Of a DNA stretch of 10,000 bases, positions 5,601 through 10,000 are shown one piece after another; position 1 is the first letter of the stretch, and each line of letters starts with the position of its first letter. The position numbers and the translations under genes are program-made. The stretch is from Nymphaea colorata (lineage: Eukaryota > Streptophyta > Magnoliopsida > Nymphaeales > Nymphaeaceae). The notes under the pieces were generated by a model. It saw only the letters and a program-made list of their open reading frames with translations, made no database searches and was not told the DNA's origin. The stretch is from positions 30,018,606-30,028,605 of the forward strand of contig NC_045140.1 of assembly GCF_008831285.2 (NCBI RefSeq), read 5' to 3'.

Positions 5601-7821
5601 TGATACCATCATGGAGCATCTCTTTTACGAGGCGTTCAATTTCCGCCTTCTGACTATACCCATACCGATAAGGCCTGACGTTTACAGGCTCCGCTCCTTG
5701 CGTGAGTACGATGCGGTGGTCATAGGCCCTTTGAGGAGGTAGGCCTTTAGGTTCCGCAAATATCTCGGGAAACTTATTCAACACATTCTGAATCGAGGGT
5801 GGGATCGGTTCGTCAATGGTCTCGTCCGATCCTGGAACATCTGTAGCTAGCGTAAGGACCCAGCAAGCGGGCTGCTCCTGGTCGAGGCAACGCAGGGCGG
5901 CCTTAGGACTTGTCGTGCTGGCTAGTCCTTGCAACGTGATGGGCTCCCCATCAAGCTCTGGAATGAACGTCATCGAGAAATTCTTGACGTCCCAGTGGAT
6001 ATCTTTCCACGATAAGAACCAAGACATGCCTAGGACTAAGTCGACTCCATCCAAGGGTATGACCAACGAGTCAACTTTGAAGGTACGTTTCTTGATGGTA
6101 ACCTCCATGTCCTTAACCTCGTGCATGCACTTCAGCCGGTGGCCCCCTCCCACGACAATCGTTTGAGGTTTACTTGGTTGCAAGGCAACATTGCACCTTT
6201 GAGCCGCTTCCTCGGTTAGGAAGTTATTCGTTGCTCCACAATCAAGCAAAATCAAAACTTTTTGCCCGTTGATACGCCCAAATACTCGCATGGCGTTGGG
6301 CTTGTGGGGGTCTTGCATGGTGTGAAGAGACTCACCCTCTTCGGGTTTGCCTTCGGCTTTTGGAGTCTCTTCTGTCTTCGTTTCTGCCTTTTCCGGCCTC
6401 TTGGCCTTTCTCCTTGTCCTCTCCTCTTGCTCAGAAGAGGAGCTAGAGCTGGAAGGTGAACTCGAGGATGAGTCACTATCCGAGCTGCTGCTGTATTCGG
6501 GATCGCTGACCACCATTACATGGAAGAAGGATTTGCATTGATGGTTCTTATCCCATTTGGCCTCACAACGATAGCATAAGCCTTTTCGTCTATATTCTTC
6601 AATTTGCTTCGGTGTGAGATAGCGGGTAGGGGGGTTCCTACCAGATCTGGTATCGGCCCTGAACTCCCGTCGAGGTGCGTAGGGAGTTGATTCATTACCC
6701 CTGGGCCGTGAGCTAGAAGAGAACGCCGGTTTCTTCTTCTGCTTGTCAAATTTGCGAGTCCTTTTTAGGGCTCGCTTCTCCTCTAGGCGCTCTTCACATA
6801 TTCGCGCCATGGCAAAACATTCTTCGAGGGTGTCATAGTTCTGGACTTTCATTTCGAGGACAACCTCTTGTTTTAATCCACCCTTGAAGGCTCCAATAAG
6901 CGCCTTCTCGGTCCATTGGACTCGGCTAGCCAAACGGATGAATTCTTTGTGGTAGGCTGGCACGGTCGTTCTTTGGACTAACTTCTTCAAGTCTTCGTCG
7001 TAGTCCAAATAGGTGGAATCACCGAATCGGAGTTGGAAGCTTGCTTTGAACTTCTCCCAAGTTGGTTCTCTAGTTTTATGGTCAAACCAGAGATATTGGG
7101 TAGTGGCCTCGCCTGTGGTGTTGGCGGCCGCTATCTCTATCCATTCCTCATCCGGGATACGGTGGCAAACAAAGTAACGCTCTGCCATGAAGAGCCACTC
7201 TCTCAGACCTTCCCCATTAAACTTCGGAAACTCGTATCTAACCGTGGGGGTTCTCCTCTCTTCTTGACGAGAGTTGGTTCTCCTTCGTTCTCTCTGAGGA
7301 GATTCACCCTCCTCTCCTTCCGAGCCATAAAAGCTTCGGCTTTGGCTATGATTTCCAATGCGTTGCTGTTGGAAGGAACTTCGCATCTCTTGTTGAGTGC
7401 GATCCGGGGGTGGGTGCATTCTGCCCCTGCCGGCACCTTCACGAGGGGTGCCTAAATGTGAAGCGTCATGTGTATCCGCTTCCACATATCTGCCCTTGCC
7501 CTTGTCTCGTCCTGACGTGGAGGGGTCCGAGGTGGGTCGATCTGTACCAATGTTGAGGTGGGCTGTAATCGCTTTAAGCATGCCCTTCATCTCATTGGTT
7601 TCACGTTGTTGTTCTTCCTCTCGACGGACGGCCTCATTTCTACGTTGCTGGTCCATGTTGTGCATCTCTCTTTTCCAGCGGTTAAAGTCCCGCTCTAATT
7701 GTAGGATGCGACCGGCAAGGGGTTCTTGAATCTCTACGGATTCAGAGGGATGAGGTGCCTCGGTTTGGCCCTCATCGGCGGTGCCTTCCTCAACGTTGAG
7801 GTTCTTCTTGGATTTGGCCAT
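2677..7821 (-). CDS. gag-pol: Gag-Pol polyprotein, chromovirus type, intact
   Basis: Makes the capsid and all enzymes for reverse transcription and insertion. Residues from the ATG at 7821, 1714 in all: coiled coil about 33-88; Gag domain about 195-350; zinc knuckle C416-C419-H427-C429 (CX2CX7HXC); Ser-rich acidic spacer about 444-465; aspartic protease with D527-C-G; reverse transcriptase about 725-915 with D802 and FFDD (D866, D867); RNase H with D1012, the YEKEL motif near 1046-1050, D1074 and D1117; integrase zinc finger H1197, H1204, C1234, C1237 and core D1267, D1327, E1363 (DDX35E); GPY/F module near 1490-1530; chromodomain about 1555-1598; then a tail of about 115 residues without a recognised domain. 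One open frame, no frameshift or stop between gag and pol, as in many plant chromoviruses. The frame stays open upstream through a GTG at 7851, but 7821 is the first ATG, with G at +4. Catalytic residues all look present. Confidence 0.96.
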   Translation of the reverse strand: MAKSKKNLNVEEGTADEGQTEAPHPSESVEIQEPLAGRILQLERDFNRWKREMHNMDQQRRNEAVRREEEQQRETNEMKGMLKAITAHLNIGTDRPTSDPSTSGRDKGKGRYVEADTHDASHLGTPREGAGRGRMHPPPDRTQQEMRSSFQQQRIGNHSQSRSFYGSEGEEGESPQRERRRTNSRQEERRTPTVRYEFPKFNGEGLREWLFMAERYFVCHRIPDEEWIEIAAANTTGEATTQYLWFDHKTREPTWEKFKASFQLRFGDSTYLDYDEDLKKLVQRTTVPAYHKEFIRLASRVQWTEKALIGAFKGGLKQEVVLEMKVQNYDTLEECFAMARICEERLEEKRALKRTRKFDKQKKKPAFSSSSRPRGNESTPYAPRREFRADTRSGRNPPTRYLTPKQIEEYRRKGLCYRCEAKWDKNHQCKSFFHVMVVSDPEYSSSSDSDSSSSSPSSSSSSSEQEERTRRKAKRPEKAETKTEETPKAEGKPEEGESLHTMQDPHKPNAMRVFGRINGQKVLILLDCGATNNFLTEEAAQRCNVALQPSKPQTIVVGGGHRLKCMHEVKDMEVTIKKRTFKVDSLVIPLDGVDLVLGMSWFLSWKDIHWDVKNFSMTFIPELDGEPITLQGLASTTSPKAALRCLDQEQPACWVLTLATDVPGSDETIDEPIPPSIQNVLNKFPEIFAEPKGLPPQRAYDHRIVLTQGAEPVNVRPYRYGYSQKAEIERLVKEMLHDGIIRPSCSPFSSPVLLVKKKDNTWRFCIDYRALNEVTVKDRHPIPVIDELLDELTGATIFSKIDLRAGYHQIRMQDKDISKTAFRTHDGHYEFLVMPFGLTNAPATFQRCMNDVFREHLRSFILVFFDDILIYSQSEEKHREHLSITLNILKEHQLFAKMSKCSFGQSSIGYLGHIVSREGVRADPEKLQAMEKWPLPKDLKGLRGFLGLTGYYRRFIQGYGIIAQPLTQMLKKGAFQWTEKSKVAFDKLKSALMTAPVLTLPDFTKTFTIETDACEVGVGAVLGQEGHPIAYMSKALTSRAKPFSTYEKELLAIVIAVEKWRPYLIGRRFIVRTDQNSLRYMLKQRVSTPTQQRWLAKLLGYDFEIEYKKGPENKAADSLSRLTEQFMTLSVVETNLWVRLANDQDNDQSTKLLKAAGKQNPGSIPLHSVKGDLLFRKGRAVVPPNSELKRELLQHFHDSPAAGHEGVAKTVSRVKAQFWWRGLKADVQRYIRQCKICQREKYEAIKPPGHLNPLPIPTRPWTDITMDFIDAMPRSEGKEAILVVVDRLSKYSHFAPLPRLYQGPMVAHVFQEYVGKLHGMPQTIICDRDSIFMSAFWKEYMKTLGTELRFSTAHHPQTDGQSEIVNRSLETYLRCFAGERPNSWVKYLPWAEWSYNTSWHSSAGMTPYEAVYGFPPPTIPTYEGGSALEDNVDCELRTREEVINSLKQNLIKAQNRMKQVYDKGRQDRGFEEGQYVWLKRLPLKQKSLMGQPYSKLLPRYYGPYPILQKVGKAAYRLGLPREAQVHPVFHVSRLKPHQGEIPTIVEHVPDQLPTPYRILKHRYTRRQGRTRHEVLVEWEGPDQGTSWEEFGSVAHRFPSSSARGQAQGREGESVTDLPDGPDPGEAEQPEPSIRRRRASDLWARSLHQLAEETPKEANDAPGQVAVGGAGGAAKSATVLEQDEPQGHTEPVVELTERRLDAPKPSSTFSTREVV

Positions 7822-8206
7822 TTGGATGGCTTGAAATCGCCAAGGCAACACTGTAACGTTACCTAAACTACGCTGACCTAAAATCCAAAAACTGTAACAC
7901 TGCCACTCTTAAGCTACGCTGGCCTAACTAGACTGACTCTGCCCTCTGCACGCTGCCGCTGATGCCGCGTGCGTTCTAAGGCAAGGGAGACGGGTTGGCC
8001 CGCCTACTGCCGCGCTACGCCTTAGCGCCTCGGCAGTCCCGCTTCGCTCTCGGCCGGGCTCAAGGAGCCTAAATCGCCACACCCGCCTGGTGTCTCGGCG
8101 ACGCACCTCAAGCTTGGCTACCCTCGGGTGTACAAGGCGTACAGCCCTACACTTGCTAAAGGTGAGCAAGCGAACCCTAGAACAACACTAATATACGGAA
8201 ACCGTG

Positions 8207-8298
8207 AACACTAGAAGACCGAATCTGGCTACTGACTGAAAACCGAAATACCAACAAGAAAACCACTGCCTAATCTGCACTCTGACTAGAAAACCGAA
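8207..8298 (-). repeat. Three imperfect short direct repeats in the leader
   Basis: On the sense strand the words at 8282-8298 (TTCGGTTTTCTAGTCAG), 8232-8247 (one base shorter) and 8207-8223 (TTCGGTCTTCTAGTGTT) are related, at unequal spacing of about 50 and 25 bases. They lie about 70-170 bases downstream of the primer-binding site, where retroelement RNAs often carry Gag-binding or dimer-linkage sequences. The function is inferred from position only. Confidence 0.5.
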
Positions 8299-8367
8299 CA
8301 AGCTGCCTTTGGTGAAGCCGATTCTTCAGTCTTCGGGTGCTCAAACAACGGAATATACCCCAAGGTA

Positions 8368-8379
8368 GCTCTGATACCA
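8368..8379 (-). other. Primer-binding site for initiator tRNA-Met
   Basis: The minus strand reads TGGTATCAGAGC, which pairs for 12 bases with the 3' end of plant initiator tRNA-Met including its CCA tail. It lies two bases inside the LTR edge at 8382, the expected place for priming minus-strand DNA synthesis. Beyond 12 bases the match breaks (TACC follows instead of CAGG). This site fixes the element's orientation independently of the coding region. Confidence 0.95.
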
Positions 8380-8483
8380 ATTGTTAGGCACTCACCCGGT
8401 TGCGGCTAGAAAGCGCGAACCAAGCACGAGTCCTAGTTCCCAAGTCTCCTTGAGGTAATCTAAAAACCAAAAAATCCTAGCAA

Positions 8484-8491
8484 ATTAAATA
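8484..8491 (-). promoter_or_regulatory. Alternative TATA-like word near the 3' end of the 5' LTR
   Basis: The sense strand reads TATTTAAT about 105 bases before the LTR end. Start of transcription about 30 bases downstream would leave an R plus U5 of only about 70 bases. It is a weaker match than the box at 2367-2374 and is listed as the competing possibility. Confidence 0.2.
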
Positions 8492-8894
8492 CAAGGTCTA
8501 CCCGGCCGGACAGGACCCCGGCGCAAAAAATCCCAAGGAAATGGAATACAAGTGCGGGTTACCCTTTACCAAAAACCTAGCTACGGCTTATCCTACTACA
8601 ATCAAACTAAAACCGGATGCGAGGCTTTACAAACGCGTTCGATACAAGAATCACTCGCAACTCACTCACAAGCCACAATCAAACCACGACTAACGAACAA
8701 ACCACGCCCTTTCCCAAATAGGACGGCTAGGCCCGCGGTGGTCGTGTCTTTGGCCTACGGCCTCCGAGGTACCACGAGACGGACGATGGGTCTAAGCCCG
8801 GGCTAAAACAGGAAATTAAGCAAACTAACAAGTCCCTAACGCAAAAGCAAATACTCCCACCCGAAACTACAAGGGGGTTAAGGAGATGATACCG

Positions 8895-8952
8895 GCCAAG
8901 GTGATTCCTTGGCTGTCCGAGAGGGATCCGAGGCTAAGACCGTGCCTCGGAT
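8895..8952. repeat. Two adjacent perfect hairpins in the 5' LTR
   Basis: GCCAAGG/CCTTGGC at 8895-8913 (7-bp stem, 5-base loop) is followed after 12 bases by ATCCGAGGC/GCCTCGGAT at 8926-8952 (9-bp stem, 9-base loop). Both are GC-rich and would be stable in RNA. Their left LTR partners are outside the window. Confidence 0.65.
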
Positions 8953-9084
8953 ATTGCAGCTACGGATCGAAGAAGTCCACTTGAGGCGAGCCTCCTCGGA
9001 GCTTGCTGCACGGGCTGGAGACCGGCGGGGAGCGCACGGCCTGTCTGCCGCTGGACGCCGACGATGCTGGCGTAGAGAGAGAGA

Positions 9085-9108
9085 GTCGGCCAAGGTGGCT
9101 CGGCCGAC
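9085..9108. repeat. 7-bp perfect inverted repeat in the 5' LTR
   Basis: GTCGGCC at 9085-9091 pairs with GGCCGAC at 9102-9108 around a 10-base spacer. It sits between the hairpin pair at 8895-8952 and the chain that starts at 9626. Confidence 0.5.
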
Positions 9109-9625
9109 GCTGGCCGCGTGACGGGTGTCGACGGCGTAGACGGAAGGACGGCGGGAAGCGCGCGTCTGAGTGCGCCGGTGCCGCTGCTGCTGCTACACGT
9201 ACTCCGGCAGAGTGACGAGGGGGGCGAGTGCCGGAAGCGGCAACGCCTACCTGCCTTCCTTCGGGTGTGGCTCGGCCACGGGCGTCGGCTGGGTGCCGAC
9301 GGAAGAGAGTCGACCACGAGGGTGGCCGACGGAACAGCTACGCCTAATCCTAACTAAGGCTGGCTGGGCTCGGCAACGACTGGGCTCTAGTAGGGTAGTG
9401 TCGGTCTGGTTTAGGGAGGTTAAGGTAGGGGTAGGCCGAGGGGGGAGGTGAGGTTTAGGAGGGATGTTAGGGTTTCTAACTACGATGGTAGGCCAATGCG
9501 GTTTGGCTAGGGCTGAGCCTAAGCTCGGGGAAGTTGGTCAAGAGAGACCGAGTGCGATAGTGGGTTCTAGAAGGTAGCCTGACTACTGGACCAAGTGATG
9601 GGTCCGGGTGAAGTGGGTTCGGGCA

Positions 9626-9999
9626 ATCTCGAGGTAGGCTCGAGATGACTAGGGTTAGGTCAAACTGAAGGGTTGACCTAGTGGGCTAAGACGGAAAGTC
9701 AGAGGGTTGACTAAGTCCTAAGGTCGAGTGGGTTCGGTTCAAATGTGGGTAGTGAACTCCTAGGTTGGATGACGCGTGAGGTTGACCTAGCTAGGTGGGC
9801 TCGGTCTTGGCGGTCTAGCCAAGTGAGTGCGTCGGGTCTTGCCACGTGGCAAGATCAACGGTCAAGGGTAGCTCGCTAGGGGAAAGGCTAGCGAGTAAGA
9901 GGAGGGTGGCGATCACTTTCCTAGAAGGTAGGAAGAGATCGAGCTTGATTGCTAAGGAGATTAGGCAATCAAAGAGGTGGCACTCGAGATTATTCGAGT
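9626..9999. repeat. Same inverted-repeat chain in the right LTR
   Basis: The unit-for-unit copy of 510-883 at an offset of 9116. It lies in the 5' LTR, in the part likely transcribed as leader if the promoter corresponds to 2367. Confidence 0.7.
9837..9854. promoter_or_regulatory. 18-bp palindromic G-box (right LTR copy)
   Basis: Same perfect palindrome as at 721-738, in the 5' LTR, with CACGTG at 9843-9848. This copy would be in position to influence transcription of the element itself. Confidence 0.7.
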
Positions 10000-10000
10000 C

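Larger units (their letters stand above)
7822..8381 (-). other. Internal untranslated leader between 5' LTR and gag
   Basis: This 560-base stretch between the LTR edge and the gag ATG has no recognisable gene. On the sense strand it contains no ATG in any frame. It holds three imperfect direct repeats on the sense strand, of the form TTCGGTTTTC(T)AGTCAG, at 8282-8298, 8232-8247 and a weaker one at 8207-8223. It also has a perfect 10-bp palindrome GTAACGTTAC at 7853-7862 just upstream of gag. In related elements this region carries dimerisation and packaging signals. That role is inferred here, not shown. Confidence 0.75.
1..10000 (-). mobile_element. Ty3/gypsy chromovirus LTR retrotransposon, both LTRs cut by the window
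   Basis: The window is internal to one element read right to left: 5' LTR (8382 onward), primer-binding site (8368-8379), leader, gag-pol (7821 to 2677), 3' non-coding stretch, 3' LTR (about 2512 down to 1 and beyond). Bases 1-884 repeat without visible difference at 9117-10000, an offset of 9116. That puts the left LTR's outer end about 735 bases before the window and the right LTR's outer end about 1.6 kb after it, for a total near 12.4 kb. Pol order PR-RT-RH-INT is that of Ty3/gypsy, and the terminal chromodomain marks a chromovirus. The lineage within plant chromoviruses (Reina, Tekay, Galadriel or a non-angiosperm clade) is not resolved by eye. The target-site duplication lies outside the window, so intactness of the ends cannot be judged. 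Confidence 0.95.
8382..10000 (-). repeat. 5' LTR of the element (right copy, partial, outer end outside window)
   Basis: The inner boundary is precise. On the + strand the LTR opens with TGTTAGGCAC at 8382, so on the sense strand it closes with GCCTAACA, two bases before the tRNA-complementary site. The part at 9117-10000 matches 1-884. The part at 8382-9116 has its left-hand partner outside the window. This copy drives transcription of the genomic RNA in a normal LTR element, so the promoter motifs seen in the left copy beyond 884 should also exist to the right of this window. Sense-strand ATG is absent from 8382 to 10000. The stretch at 8400-8880 is A-rich on the + strand, while 8960-9120 is GC-rich with strong inverted repeats. 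Confidence 0.93.

Noticed and set aside
3213-7729. Several + strand frames of 60-140 codons inside gag-pol
   Set aside because: They are reverse-strand shadows of the polyprotein gene and show no independent domains.
7822-7851. Ten-residue upstream extension of gag-pol
   Set aside because: The extension would start at GTG. The first ATG at 7821 has G at +4 and is the normal eukaryotic choice.
7924-8169. 81-codon sense frame in the leader as a possible uORF
   Set aside because: It opens at TTG, and the leader has no sense ATG anywhere.
8795-8804. AGCCCGGGCT palindrome as a binding site
   Set aside because: A lone 10-bp palindrome in GC-rich DNA, with no known factor or second copy in view.

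Overview
The whole window lies inside one LTR retrotransposon of the Ty3/gypsy (Metaviridae) chromovirus group, read on the minus strand. The host is most likely a land plant. This rests on a primer-binding site complementary to the 3' end of plant initiator tRNA-Met, a Pol of the plant chromovirus type ending in a chromodomain, and plant-type motifs (CACGTG G-boxes, AACCCTA telo-box-like words) in the LTR. The species cannot be told. No host gene, tRNA, rRNA or CRISPR array is visible.

Layout, left to right on the + strand: (a) 1 to about 2512 is most of the element's 3' LTR, whose distal end lies about 735 bases left of the window. (b) About 2513-2676 is a short 3' non-coding stretch with three perfect hairpins. 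(c) 2677-7821 is an intact single-frame gag-pol gene of 1714 codons: coiled coil, Gag, zinc knuckle, Ser-rich spacer, protease, reverse transcriptase, RNase H, integrase with GPY/F module, chromodomain and a C-terminal tail. (d) 7822-8381 is the untranslated leader, with the primer-binding site at 8368-8379. (e) 8382-10000 is the first half of the element's 5' LTR, continuing past the window. Bases 1-884 and 9117-10000 read as identical, which ties the two LTRs together. It implies an LTR of about 3.25 kb (up to about 3.35 kb, depending on the unclear inner boundary) and an element of about 12.4 kb.

The identical LTR parts and the uninterrupted gag-pol frame with all expected catalytic residues suggest a recent, possibly still competent, insertion. 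The most unusual signal is non-coding. On the element's sense strand the LTR plus leader, about 3.9 kb, contains a single ATG (at 1303), which opens a 7-codon uORF. The opposite strand of the same DNA has more than thirty ATGs. Sense ATGs reappear just outside the LTR. With a TATA-like box near the start of the LTR, this suggests a very long, AUG-purged mRNA leader feeding ribosomes to the gag start. The LTR also carries a dense chain of perfect inverted repeats, an 18-bp palindrome centred on a G-box, and five same-orientation telo-box-like words.
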